Origin: Actinomycetes bacterium
Lineage (GTDB): Bacteria; Actinomycetota; Acidimicrobiia; Acidimicrobiales; Palsa-688
Reading direction: 5' to 3'
NCBI GenBank assembly: GCA_021808785.1
Contig: JAKBAX010000015.1
Coordinates: forward strand, 1 to 32,036
DNA length: 32,036 bases
How positions within the stretch are numbered: the first letter of the stretch is position 1; each line of letters begins with the position of its first letter. The notes beneath the pieces are model-generated. The model was not told the origin of the DNA. It ran no database searches and saw nothing but the letters and a program-made list of their open reading frames with translations. Shown piece by piece: positions 17,583 through 26,943 of the stretch. The translations under genes were made by a program, and so were the position numbers.

Positions 17583-19796
17583 TCAGCCTCCTTCGCGGCC
17601 GAGGAACACCGCACGGGCCAGGTCGTCCCGGTCCACCAGCTGCTTGATCGGCCCGTCGAAGAGCACCCGCCCCTTCTCCATGAAAACGGCCCGATCGCTG
17701 ATCGACGCCGCGACGTTGAGTGACTGCTCGACCACGATGATGGTCATACCGTCGGCCTTCAGCCGCTCGACCACCCTGATCAGCTCCTGGACGACAATGG
17801 GGGCCAGCCCGAGCGACAGCTCGTCGATGATCAGGACCTCGGGGTCGTGCAGGAGGACCCGTCCGAGGGCCAGCATCTGCTGCTCCCCGCCCGACATGGA
17901 CCCGGCCAGGGCGTCCCGGCGGGCCGAGAGCGTCGGGAACAGCTCGAAGACCCGGTCCATCCGCCGGCGCCGGTCCGGGGCATCGGAGCGGTAGATGAAC
18001 GATCCCATCTCCAGGTTCTCCGTGACCGTCATCTCGGGAAACACCCCCTTGCCTCCGGGGAGGAGCTGGATGCCCAGGCGCACGCGCTGCTCGGGCGACA
18101 CGAACGTGATGTTCTGCCCGTTCAAGCGGATCACGCCACGAGACGGAGTGCCGAGCCCGGCCACTGCTCGCAGGACGGTCGACTTGCCCGCTCCGTTGGT
18201 GCCGAGGAGGGCCAGCACCTCGCCGCGATGCACTTCACAGCTGACGTCGAAGAGGACCTGGACCTGCCCGTAGGAGTAGTCGACATGACTCACCTGGATC
18301 ACGGGCACGCTCTGCGGGTCCGCCTTCTGACGCTCGTACTCGACAAGCTCCTCCCTCAGTTCCCCCACGACCAGCGAGAGGTCGTTGCGGATGAAGCGGG
18401 AACTGCGGACGATCAGCCCCCCGCCGATGATCGTCGAGGGGATGATGATGGTGAGGATCGCCACCCGTACGTTGAACATGCTCGTCAACAGTGCGGACAA
18501 AAGGGCGCCCCCGGTCGCGCCGATGAAGAACGTGTACACCGAGCCGACCGCACTGCCTATCCCTCTCAGCCGGTACGGCACGACCGACTGCAGCACCGCC
18601 CCCATCACGTAGTAGGAGGGGATCATCAACATGGTCTGGGGGATGGCCAGCGCCGTGAACAGGTAGATGTTCGGCATGAAGTACTGGACCGGCGTCAGTA
18701 CCGCGGCCGGCATCAGGGTCATCCCGATGAGGCGGAGGGCCCGGGCCGGGTCCTCGCGGTAGAGGCGGTCGTAGTACCGGCCGATGAATGGCAGCACCAC
18801 CAGCGCGCCCAGTCCCCCGATGGTGCCGACCAGCCCCCGCTTGAAGGTGTCGAGGTGGAAGTGGTCCTGGAGGAACAGGTTGCCCAGGATCGGCACGGTG
18901 AAGAGCCCGAAACCCAGTGCGGAGAAGGCCATGATGGTCGTCTTCAGCGTCTTGATCTGCAGGATCCGGGCGAACCCGGCCTCGATCGAGGAGGGCACGG
19001 GCTTGTCGTGGTGCACCACCTCACCCAGTACGTGCATCATTTCGTTCTGGCCCCGGGGCGGCTCCGGCAGCCGGAAGGCCAGGATTCCGACCACTGCCAC
19101 CGGCAGGCCCAGCATCACGAAAGCCCATCTCCATCCCGACCCTCCGCCGATGCTGGCGACGGCACCGACCAGAAGAGGGCTGAGCGCGCCGAGCACGCTG
19201 GCAACGAAGCCGTTGGTCGCGGCGATGCGGCCCCGGACCCCGATCGGGTAGGCGTCGGCCATGAGGGCGCTGCTCACTGGACCGGTGCTCGACTGCGCCA
19301 CACCCGCGCCCAGGCGGGCCCAGAAGAACATGAACACATTGACCGCGAGCCCCGAGAAGACCGACATGACCGAGAAGATGAGCGCCGAGATGCCGAGTAT
19401 CCGGCCCCGCGGGTAACGATCGGCCAGCCAGCCCATCGGCAGCGCCCCCACCACGAGGAACGCGCCGGATGCCGACGTGACGAACACGATCAATCCGTTG
19501 CTGACGTGGAAGCTCTGGCGCAGGTTGGGAGAGAGGATCGACAGGGCCGGCAGCTGGAACAGGTCGAGCGAGAAGAGCAGCAGGCACACGACGAAGGTGC
19601 CCTTACCGTGCTGGGCCAGCCCTTGGGCGAGCGTGATGTCTTCGGCCCCGACTCCTGGTAGGAGATCGTCGGCGAAGAGCACCTCCTTGGCGTCGGCCGC
19701 CTGGCGGGACTCGCGCTCGGCCTCGGCGTCGAGCACGGTCCGGACCAGGTCCGCCGCAGCCGGATCCGGGCCCCCCCGGTCACCGGTAGTGAACAC
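17583..19796 (-). CDS. MFS permease fused to a C-terminal LivF-like ABC ATPase
   Basis: 737 aa. N-terminal about 470 aa is MFS ('GALPMGWLADRYPRGRILGISALIFSVMSVFSGLAVNVFMFFWARLGAGVAQSS'). C-terminal about 240 aa is LivF-like ('VSHVDYSYGQVQVLFDVSCEVHRGEVLALLGTNGAGKSTVLRAVAGL', 'MSGGEQQMLALGRVLLHDPEVLIIDELSLGLAP', 'IIVVEQSLNVA'). Confidence 0.92.
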   Translation of the reverse strand: MFTTGDRGGPDPAAADLVRTVLDAEAERESRQAADAKEVLFADDLLPGVGAEDITLAQGLAQHGKGTFVVCLLLFSLDLFQLPALSILSPNLRQSFHVSNGLIVFVTSASGAFLVVGALPMGWLADRYPRGRILGISALIFSVMSVFSGLAVNVFMFFWARLGAGVAQSSTGPVSSALMADAYPIGVRGRIAATNGFVASVLGALSPLLVGAVASIGGGSGWRWAFVMLGLPVAVVGILAFRLPEPPRGQNEMMHVLGEVVHHDKPVPSSIEAGFARILQIKTLKTTIMAFSALGFGLFTVPILGNLFLQDHFHLDTFKRGLVGTIGGLGALVVLPFIGRYYDRLYREDPARALRLIGMTLMPAAVLTPVQYFMPNIYLFTALAIPQTMLMIPSYYVMGAVLQSVVPYRLRGIGSAVGSVYTFFIGATGGALLSALLTSMFNVRVAILTIIIPSTIIGGGLIVRSSRFIRNDLSLVVGELREELVEYERQKADPQSVPVIQVSHVDYSYGQVQVLFDVSCEVHRGEVLALLGTNGAGKSTVLRAVAGLGTPSRGVIRLNGQNITFVSPEQRVRLGIQLLPGGKGVFPEMTVTENLEMGSFIYRSDAPDRRRRMDRVFELFPTLSARRDALAGSMSGGEQQMLALGRVLLHDPEVLIIDELSLGLAPIVVQELIRVVERLKADGMTIIVVEQSLNVAASISDRAVFMEKGRVLFDGPIKQLVDRDDLARAVFLGREGG

Positions 19797-19801
19797 TCGG
19801 T

Positions 19802-21136
19802 TCAGCTCGCCACATGGGAGTCGAAGGCCTCCTTGGCGCTGTTCCAGTCGTAGATGACGATCGGTGCATTGCCGTCGTGGTACTGAGCGCTGAAGGTCAT
19901 GGGCCCGGCCGCACCGGATCCCGGGATGACGACGTTCTTCAACGACTCTCCCCCCGCGTTGAACGTCTGGTTGTCGAGGTTGTGGCCTGCAGCTCTGAGG
20001 ATGTCCTCGAGCAGCGTGATGTTGGTGCAGGCCTGCTCGGCCGACACCCAGGTAGCCGGCTGCTTGGTCTGGTTGGCCGCGGTGGGGACGATGACCGGCT
20101 CACTCGGATGGGCGGCGCTGATCAAGGCCGCGCAGCGCGCCATCCCCGCTCCCTGCCAGGCCGCCACGTTGTCCTCGCTGCCGAGCGCGGTGACCGCACC
20201 GTTCAGTACGGCCGGCTCGTATCCGCCCTTGCCGGTGATCCAGGCGTACAGAGAATCCCACTCGGTGGCCACCAGCTTCGGGAGGTAGGTGCTGTGGTTG
20301 GCCTGGAGGGATGCCGGCCAACCCTGCGAGGCCGATTCCCCGACCGCCACCACGGCCGTCGCTCCGGCGGACTGGAATTTGAGGCCGATCGTGGCGTATT
20401 CGCGGTAGGCGGCGCTCACGTCGGTCGGGCTCACGTCGTTGATGGCCGTCTGCACCACGTCCACCCCGAGCTTCTTCAGCTCCGGCAGGACCAGGCCCAT
20501 CTGGGACTGGTCGGCGGCGGCCGCCACCACCGCGACCTTCTGGCCCTTGAAGACGCCCTCCTTTTCGAACACGTCCATCTCCTTCGGGAAGAGGTGGCCG
20601 GGGGTGAGGGTGGTGGTAAACCAGGTGCCTTTCTCGGCCGCCTGCTGGGCCGGGCTCAGAGACGCCCCGGTGGCCGGGCCGCCGATGATGTTGACTCCGT
20701 GGGTGTCGAGGTAGCAGAGCGGATCAGTGCCGTTGAAGAAGCCCAGCACGACAAAGACGTGGTCGTCCTCGGTGAGCTGGGTGCAGGCCTGGGCCGCCGG
20801 AGCGGTGCCGATCGGGTTGACCGGCGCGAAATAGAGCTGGATCTTGCGCCCGTCGATCCCACCCTTGGCGTTGATGTCGTCGACCAGGGCCTGGTAAGAG
20901 GTGCGGAAATCACCCTGGTCGATGTTGACTACGTTCCGGATGGCGGAGAAGTCCACGTAGGTGACCCCGACCCGGATGCTCGACGAGGTGACACCCTGCG
21001 CCGGTGATGGCGCGCTCGGCACCGATGATCCCGTGGTCGAACCGCTCGTGGCCTTCGGTGTCGTCTTCGTGGAGCACCCGGCGAGCAGCCCGATGCCGGC
21101 GACGAGGACCATACCGACGGTCGATATCTTTCGCAC
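19802..21136 (-). CDS. Liv-type ABC transporter substrate-binding lipoprotein (periplasmic binding protein 6-like)
   Basis: Signal and lipobox 'MVLVAGIGLLAGCSTK'; 'SSSIRVGVTYVDFSAI...YQALVDDINAKGGIDGRKIQLYFAPVNPIG'. GTG start. Confidence 0.92.
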   Translation of the reverse strand: MRKISTVGMVLVAGIGLLAGCSTKTTPKATSGSTTGSSVPSAPSPAQGVTSSSIRVGVTYVDFSAIRNVVNIDQGDFRTSYQALVDDINAKGGIDGRKIQLYFAPVNPIGTAPAAQACTQLTEDDHVFVVLGFFNGTDPLCYLDTHGVNIIGGPATGASLSPAQQAAEKGTWFTTTLTPGHLFPKEMDVFEKEGVFKGQKVAVVAAAADQSQMGLVLPELKKLGVDVVQTAINDVSPTDVSAAYREYATIGLKFQSAGATAVVAVGESASQGWPASLQANHSTYLPKLVATEWDSLYAWITGKGGYEPAVLNGAVTALGSEDNVAAWQGAGMARCAALISAAHPSEPVIVPTAANQTKQPATWVSAEQACTNITLLEDILRAAGHNLDNQTFNAGGESLKNVVIPGSGAAGPMTFSAQYHDGNAPIVIYDWNSAKEAFDSHVAS

Positions 21137-21167
21137 TGCCTTCCCCCCTTGTTTTCGAAGAACCCGG

Positions 21168-22424
21168 CTACAGGTCGAAGTTCGCCAGACGGGCGCTCGA
21201 AGCCCGGTCGGTGCCGTGGCGGTCCAGGACGTGGTCGTTGAGCACCGCCCGCTGGCGGCGGATCTCGGCTTCGTCGACGACGACCGGCCGGTCGCCGTCC
21301 CTCGGGGCCAGGCCGAAGCCGGTGTAGACGACGCGACGTTCGGCGGAGACCGGCGGGCGGCTCATGTGCAACGTGCACGAGCAGTGCACGGTCAGATCGC
21401 CGGTCGTGGTCGGCAGCGGCAGCCGGGGCAGATCGAGTCCCTCGATACCGAGCGCCGCCACGTTGGCCCGGTGCGAGCCTGCCACCACCCCGAGCTCGCC
21501 GTTCTCCCGGCGGGCTCCGGTCACCGATATCCCGACCGTGAGCCCGCAGCACCCCCGGCTGTGGCCCCCCATGGCGCAGTCCTTGTGCCAGCTGACGTCG
21601 GAAATGCCTTCAGTGACGCCGACCTTCTTGAGCAGGCCTTCGGCGGAATCGCCGTGATCGGGCGGACGCTGCACGTAGACGTCGTCGGTGAATGTACCGA
21701 TCCGGCGGAAGCGGTCGCGGCCGAGCAGCTCCCGCAGGGACGCGGACTTCTGGTTGAAACCGAGGATGCGGGAGGCGTACCACTCCCCCGCCTCGGTACA
21801 GGCCCACCACGAGGCACCGTCGTCGCGTCGGGCCGCGGCGATGGCCCGGTCCAGATCGGCGGAAACGGCGGCCATCTCCTCTTCGGTGAAGACGCCGGCG
21901 ATGTGGAGGAAGCCGGCCTCGGCCAGGAAATGGCCGATCTCCTCGTCGGAGTCGTCGAGGGTGAAGGAGCGCCGCAGATCCAGAGGTGAGCCGTCTTTGG
22001 CCCGGAGCTCGATGCTGCCCGGCTCGTATACCGGCCGGCCGTCCAGGAAGGTCCGCAGCACCGGTTCCCACCCGATGAAGTCGTCTACCGAACCCTCGAC
22101 TATGCGGGCTCGGCCGGTCATCTGGAGCCCGAAGGTGGACGCCGTGTCCTGGAGCAGCTCTGCCAGGCCGACCCGGTCCATGCTGGCGACGAGCGGGGCG
22201 TTCCCGCCGGAGGAGACCCCGAGCGCCGATCCGTTCCTCGCGAAAGTGATCCTTTCCCCCTCTACCTCCAGGGTGAGGGGGGGCAGTCCATAGCGCGACA
22301 TCCCGGCGGCGGCGTCGGATCCGTGGAGGTCGATCAGTCGGGGGCCGTCTTCGGCCACGAAGGCCGCGGGGTCCACCGGGGCCGGGGCGTCACGCAGCCG
22401 GGTCCGGAAATCCACACTGACCAT
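21168..22424 (-). CDS. Phytanoyl-CoA dioxygenase (PhyH)-family Fe(II)/2-oxoglutarate oxygenase with an extra N-terminal domain
   Basis: 'FLAEAGFLHIAGVFTEEEMAAVSADLD', metal motif 'SWHKDCAMGG' (HxD), distal 'TVHCSCTLHMSRPPVSAERRVVYTGF' (H and R). About 150 N-terminal residues precede the PhyH core. Confidence 0.82.
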   Translation of the reverse strand: MVSVDFRTRLRDAPAPVDPAAFVAEDGPRLIDLHGSDAAAGMSRYGLPPLTLEVEGERITFARNGSALGVSSGGNAPLVASMDRVGLAELLQDTASTFGLQMTGRARIVEGSVDDFIGWEPVLRTFLDGRPVYEPGSIELRAKDGSPLDLRRSFTLDDSDEEIGHFLAEAGFLHIAGVFTEEEMAAVSADLDRAIAAARRDDGASWWACTEAGEWYASRILGFNQKSASLRELLGRDRFRRIGTFTDDVYVQRPPDHGDSAEGLLKKVGVTEGISDVSWHKDCAMGGHSRGCCGLTVGISVTGARRENGELGVVAGSHRANVAALGIEGLDLPRLPLPTTTGDLTVHCSCTLHMSRPPVSAERRVVYTGFGLAPRDGDRPVVVDEAEIRRQRAVLNDHVLDRHGTDRASSARLANFDL

Positions 22425-22458
22425 CAGGTACCTCCTTCGGGGCGGCTCGGCCGCCTGC

Positions 22459-23073
22459 TCATGCCAATGCCTCTGTGGCCGCGGCCAGGGCGCGCCGTAG
22501 GCGGGACCGCTGGGGCAGCGGTAGTCCCACCGCCTCTTTCAGCCCGATACCGCCCTGCAAGTAAGTGATGACCCACGCCGCGGTGTCCGGGTCGGTCGAC
22601 TCCGACGCCGCCTCGGTGATGCGCTTGTGCCGATCGAGATAGAACTCGGCCAGCCCGGCCGCCACGTCGGGGTCGTGCCGGGCCGCCGCGGCCGCGTCGA
22701 CCTCGAGGAGGCGGATGTCCCGGCTCCGGGCTTCGAACATCAGCTCCACACCCTCTTCCGGGACCGCGCTGGCCCGTTCGAAGTCGATCGTCTGATCCCG
22801 CTCCGCGATGAGCCACCGGATCACCTCGACCAGCAGCTGACCCTTGGAGCGGAAGTGACCGTACAGAGCGCCTTTGGTCAGGTCGGCCGCCGCCGCGATG
22901 TCGCGCATCGAGACGGCGTGGAACCCCCGCTCGACGAACAGCTCGGCGGCCGAGCCCATCAATCGGACGCGGGTCCTCGCCGCCTTTGGGGTCCGCGGCG
23001 GAGCTGGAACGAAGGCCTGGTGGGCCATTCGTCGGATTTGCACGTCAGCCACCTGGTCCCCCCCATCCGCCAA
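22459..23073 (-). CDS. TetR family transcriptional regulator
   Basis: 'RTRVRLMGSAAELFVERGFHAVSMRDIAAAADLTKGALYGHFRSKGQLLVEV'. Start uncertain: TTG 23073, GTG 23052 (GGGGGGA upstream) or ATG 23028. Confidence 0.93.
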   Translation of the reverse strand: MADGGDQVADVQIRRMAHQAFVPAPPRTPKAARTRVRLMGSAAELFVERGFHAVSMRDIAAAADLTKGALYGHFRSKGQLLVEVIRWLIAERDQTIDFERASAVPEEGVELMFEARSRDIRLLEVDAAAAARHDPDVAAGLAEFYLDRHKRITEAASESTDPDTAAWVITYLQGGIGLKEAVGLPLPQRSRLRRALAAATEALA

Positions 23074-23109
23074 GGCCGCGGATCAAACGCCGATAATCGA
23101 CTCAGGGTA

Positions 23110-23130
23110 TATTATTCCGCGGGAACATTA
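23110..23130. promoter_or_regulatory. Candidate TetR operator in divergent promoter region
   Basis: TATTATTCC-GCG-GGAACATTA, arms match 7/9, in the 110-bp gap between divergent TetR and GH78 genes. Confidence 0.5.
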
Positions 23131-23183
23131 CTTGTCGACCCCCAACTCACTCGGGGTTCGTCGGCGGCCGGGGAGGGTACGGG

Positions 23184-25694
23184 ATGCAGACAGGCACTCG
23201 GGCGACTGCGGTCCGATCGACGTGGCCCGGTTCGCTGATCACGGCTTCGATCAGCCACCGCGACGAGGGGCGGCCGGCGCCGTACTTCCGCAAGGAGCTC
23301 CTGATCGGACCCGGGGTACGGCAGGCCACCCTGCAGTACACGGCCCTGGGGCTCATCGAAGCTTTCCTCAACGGCAGCCGGGTCGGCGACGAGGTGCTGT
23401 TCCCGGGGTGGACCTCGTACGACCACCGCCTGATGGTGAGCTCCCACGACGTGACCGATCTGCTGCGCGACGGCGCCAACACGCTGGGCGCCATCGTCGG
23501 CGATGGCTGGGCCGTGGGGCGGCTCGGTTGGGACGGCCGTCGGGCCTACTGGAGTGACCGGCCGGCGGCCTACATGCAGCTGGTCCTCGAATACCCCGAT
23601 CGTACCGAGGTGGTGGTCACCGACGAGTGCTGGCGCGTCGCCACCGGAGGCATACGGGCCGACTCGATCTACGACGGCGAGACCTACGACGCCCGCCTGC
23701 ATCCTCGCGGCTGGGACCAGCCCGGCTTCGACGATTCGGCCTGGGAGCCGGCCCGGGCCCTGGACTGGGACCTGTCGCGGCTCGAGCTCCCCGAAGCTCC
23801 GGCCATCCGGCGGGTGGAGGAGGTCCCGGTGCGGGAGCTGATCAGGACCCGCCACGGCCGGACCGTCGCCGATTTCGGGCAGGTCCTCACCGGATGGGTC
23901 CGCATCTCGGTGGCCGGCCCGGCCGGAAGCGCCATCACTCTGCGCCACTGCGAGCTGATGGTCGACGGAGAGCCCGAGTTCGAGTCGAACCGGACGGCCG
24001 AGGCCACCGACCGGTACATCCTCAGAGGCGGCGGGCGCGAGACATGGGAGCCTCGATTCACCTTCCACGGGTTTCGCTACGTCGAGATCGACGGATGGCC
24101 CGGAGATCTCGATCCAGGCGACCTGGTAGCAGTGGTCGTGCACTCCGACCTGACCCGGACCGGTTGGTTCGAGACGTCCGATGAGCAGATCAACCAGTTG
24201 CACCGCAACGTGGTGTGGTCGTTTCGGGGCAACGCCGTCGGTGTGCCGAGCGACTGTCCTCAGCGCGACGAGCGTCTGGGCTGGACCGGCGACATAAACG
24301 CCTTCGCCGCCACCGCCGGGTTCCTCTTCGACGTGCGCACCTTCCTCGGGTCCTGGCTGGTGGACCTGGCGGCCGAGCAGGAAGCGTTGGGCGGGGTACC
24401 CATGGTCGTACCGGACGTCCTGAGCCAGGGCGGCGCGCCCAACACGCCCACCGCGCTCTGGGGTGACGTGGCCGTCAGCCTCCCCTGGACCTTGTACATG
24501 GAGTACGGCGACCCCGAGGTCCTGCGCCGGCAGTACCGGTCGATGAAGGCTTTCGTCGAGTCCGTCCTCCCCCTCCTGGACCGCAGCACCGGCTTGTGGA
24601 CGGGATTCCAGCTCGGGGACTGGCTCGATCCCACCGCGCCCGGCGGCGATCCGGCCAAAGCCAAAGCCGAGGCCACCCTGGTCGCCAACGCCTACCTCTG
24701 CCGGTCCCTGGACCAACTCGCAGCGAGCGCCGACATTCTCCGCCGCCCAGAGGACGAGGCCTGGGCCAGGAGCATCAGGGCTCGTGTGGTGGAGGCGTTC
24801 CGCCACGAGTGGGTCGCTCCATCGGGGCGGCTGGCCAACGAATCGCAGACGTCGTACGCACTGGCCATCTGCTTCGGACTGCTCGACGACGGGCAGGTGG
24901 CCCGCGCCGGCCAGCGGCTGGCCGACCTGGTGACCAAGGCCGGTCTGCACATCGGAACCGGCTTCGCCGGCACGCCGTGGCTGCTCCCGGCCCTATCCTC
25001 GAGTGGCCAGCTCGAGACCGCGTACCGGCTCCTGCTGCAGGTCACGCCTCCTTCGTTCCTCTACCCCGTGACCATGGGGGCCACCACTGTCTGGGAACGC
25101 TGGGACGCCGTCCTACCCGACGGACGGCTCAACTCCACCGGCATGACTTCTCTCAACCACTACGCGTTGGGGGCCGTGGCCGACTGGCTCCACAAGGTGG
25201 TCGGCGGCATAGAAGCAGCCGAGCCCGGCTACCGGCGGGTGCGCATCGCGCCGCGTCCCGGCGGCGGCCTGACCTCCGCCCGCGTCGCGCACGACAGCCG
25301 CCATGGCCGCATCTCAGTGGAGTGGACCACTCACGAGGGGCAGCGCACCGTCGGGGTGGCGCTGCCCGATGGCATCTGCGGCGAGGTGACCCTGCCCGGG
25401 CACCCGGAGGGGCGGACCGAGCAGGTGGAGGGCGGCGATCACCAATGGACCTACGGGATCCGGTCCGAAGTGTGGGCCTACAACCTCGATACCCCGCTCG
25501 AGGTCCTCCAGGCCGACACCGCGGCATGGGAGCGGGTGGTCGCCGCCTTCAGTCGGGCCGATTCGCGGGCGGTGGACCACATGGGCTACCTGATCCGGCG
25601 ATATCCCACGCTGCGGGCCATCCTCGACGAGCTGATGAGCGGGGACCGCTCGGCGGATCTCCAGATGGAGCTGGTCAAGGCCCTGGAGGGCTGA
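23184..25694 (+). CDS. Alpha-L-rhamnosidase, glycoside hydrolase family 78
   Basis: 'PYFRKELLIGPGVRQATLQYTALGLIEAFLNGSRVGDEVLFPGWTSYDHRLMVSSHDVTDLLRDGANTLGAIVGDGWAVGRLGW', 'VGVPSDCPQRDERLGWTGDINAFAATAGFLFD', 'TMGATTVWERWDAVLPDG'. No signal peptide apparent. Confidence 0.94.
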   Translation: MQTGTRATAVRSTWPGSLITASISHRDEGRPAPYFRKELLIGPGVRQATLQYTALGLIEAFLNGSRVGDEVLFPGWTSYDHRLMVSSHDVTDLLRDGANTLGAIVGDGWAVGRLGWDGRRAYWSDRPAAYMQLVLEYPDRTEVVVTDECWRVATGGIRADSIYDGETYDARLHPRGWDQPGFDDSAWEPARALDWDLSRLELPEAPAIRRVEEVPVRELIRTRHGRTVADFGQVLTGWVRISVAGPAGSAITLRHCELMVDGEPEFESNRTAEATDRYILRGGGRETWEPRFTFHGFRYVEIDGWPGDLDPGDLVAVVVHSDLTRTGWFETSDEQINQLHRNVVWSFRGNAVGVPSDCPQRDERLGWTGDINAFAATAGFLFDVRTFLGSWLVDLAAEQEALGGVPMVVPDVLSQGGAPNTPTALWGDVAVSLPWTLYMEYGDPEVLRRQYRSMKAFVESVLPLLDRSTGLWTGFQLGDWLDPTAPGGDPAKAKAEATLVANAYLCRSLDQLAASADILRRPEDEAWARSIRARVVEAFRHEWVAPSGRLANESQTSYALAICFGLLDDGQVARAGQRLADLVTKAGLHIGTGFAGTPWLLPALSSSGQLETAYRLLLQVTPPSFLYPVTMGATTVWERWDAVLPDGRLNSTGMTSLNHYALGAVADWLHKVVGGIEAAEPGYRRVRIAPRPGGGLTSARVAHDSRHGRISVEWTTHEGQRTVGVALPDGICGEVTLPGHPEGRTEQVEGGDHQWTYGIRSEVWAYNLDTPLEVLQADTAAWERVVAAFSRADSRAVDHMGYLIRRYPTLRAILDELMSGDRSADLQMELVKALEG

Positions 25695-26940
25695 GGGCGT
25701 TGCCCCGCGCCACCTGGCCCAACCAGCGGGCCGAGGGCTTGACCGTGCGGGCGAAGGTCTCGGGATCGAAGGAGATGAGCCCGAACGTCTTGGCATAGCC
25801 GGCCGTCCACTCGAAGTTGTCCAGCAGGCTCCAGTGGAGGTAGCCCCTGACGTCGATGCCGGCCTCGATGCACGCAGCCAGGCCCTCGAGTGCGCCGTGG
25901 GTGTACACGATCCGGGCCCGGTCGTCGTCGGTGGCCATCCCGTTCTCCGTCACCAGCACCGGCACCTGGGCCCGCTCGGCGGCCAATGCCACGGTGTGAC
26001 CGAGGGCCGGAGGGTAGACCTCCCAGCCCGTCTGCATCGTCGGCGCGTCCTCGCCCGGAGGAATCTGGCCCTCGGGACCGAGCACGGTGCGGGAATAGGT
26101 CTGCACCCCGACGAAGTCGTCGTCCCGGGACACGTCCAGCCAGTCCTCTTCACCGTGGCGACGCGCCCGGCGGCAGCGCTCCTCGCCCCCGGGGCCCGAT
26201 TGCAGGTCGATGAGGGCGAGAGTCCAACCGACCTTCTGCCGACCTGGACCGGACTTGATCTCGGTCACCGCCCGCCGATGGGCTTCGGCCATGTGATCGA
26301 GGTCGGCGCTGCTCAGACCGGGGCGGTATCGGGCCGGGTCGTGGCCCCCGACGCCGCTCGGTTCGGACCCGGCCGCGCCCGGGGCGGCCCGGTCGCTGGT
26401 ACCCATCGGGATGACCCCGGTGTGCTCGAGCAGGGACATGACGTTCGGCTCGTTGAGCGTGCACACCCACTCCACCAGGTCGCCCACGTGCCGGGTGAGA
26501 CGAGCCGCGTAGCGGGCGAAGTGATCCGCGGCGGTCTCCGAGGCCCATCCGCCCTGGCCCGCCATCCATCTGGGCAGGGTGAAGTGGCTGTAGCTCACCA
26601 CCGGGGTCACCCCGCTCTCCAGGCAGGTCGAGATCATACGGCGGTAGTGCTCCAACGCGGCCCGGGAGAAGAAGCCCGGTTCGGGTTCGATGCGCGACCA
26701 CTCGATGGAGAAGCGGTAGGCGTTGAGCCCGACCTCCCGCAGGAGCGCGATGTCTTCGGCGTAGCGGTGGTAGTGGTCACACGCGTCGCCCGACGGCTCG
26801 GTGAAGTGGGTCTCGGCGCCCCATTCCACCGGCCACAGATCGGCGTTGACGTTACCGCCCTCCACCTGATGGCCCGCGGTGGAGGCTCCCCACAGAAAGC
26901 CGGCGGGAAACGCACCACCTCGGGTGTGGGTTGGCGACAT
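25675..26940 (-). CDS. Glycoside hydrolase family 1 beta-glucosidase
   Basis: 'FPAGFLWGASTAGHQVEGGN', acid/base 'CTLNEPNV', nucleophile 'VLVTENGMATDDDRAR', 'GYLHWSLLDNFEWTAGYAKTFGL'. Confidence 0.96.
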   Translation of the reverse strand: MSPTHTRGGAFPAGFLWGASTAGHQVEGGNVNADLWPVEWGAETHFTEPSGDACDHYHRYAEDIALLREVGLNAYRFSIEWSRIEPEPGFFSRAALEHYRRMISTCLESGVTPVVSYSHFTLPRWMAGQGGWASETAADHFARYAARLTRHVGDLVEWVCTLNEPNVMSLLEHTGVIPMGTSDRAAPGAAGSEPSGVGGHDPARYRPGLSSADLDHMAEAHRRAVTEIKSGPGRQKVGWTLALIDLQSGPGGEERCRRARRHGEEDWLDVSRDDDFVGVQTYSRTVLGPEGQIPPGEDAPTMQTGWEVYPPALGHTVALAAERAQVPVLVTENGMATDDDRARIVYTHGALEGLAACIEAGIDVRGYLHWSLLDNFEWTAGYAKTFGLISFDPETFARTVKPSARWLGQVARGNALSPPGP

Positions 26941-26943
26941 GTG

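Noticed and set aside
15104-17647. 847-aa plus-strand ORF opposite LivHMG (also 21-2675, 12196-14538, 17847-19661, 23112-24950)
   Set aside because: Long antisense ORFs are expected in very GC-rich DNA. Their translations are low-complexity (G/P/R/H/Q/D-rich) with no recognisable domains, while the opposite strand encodes clear protein families.
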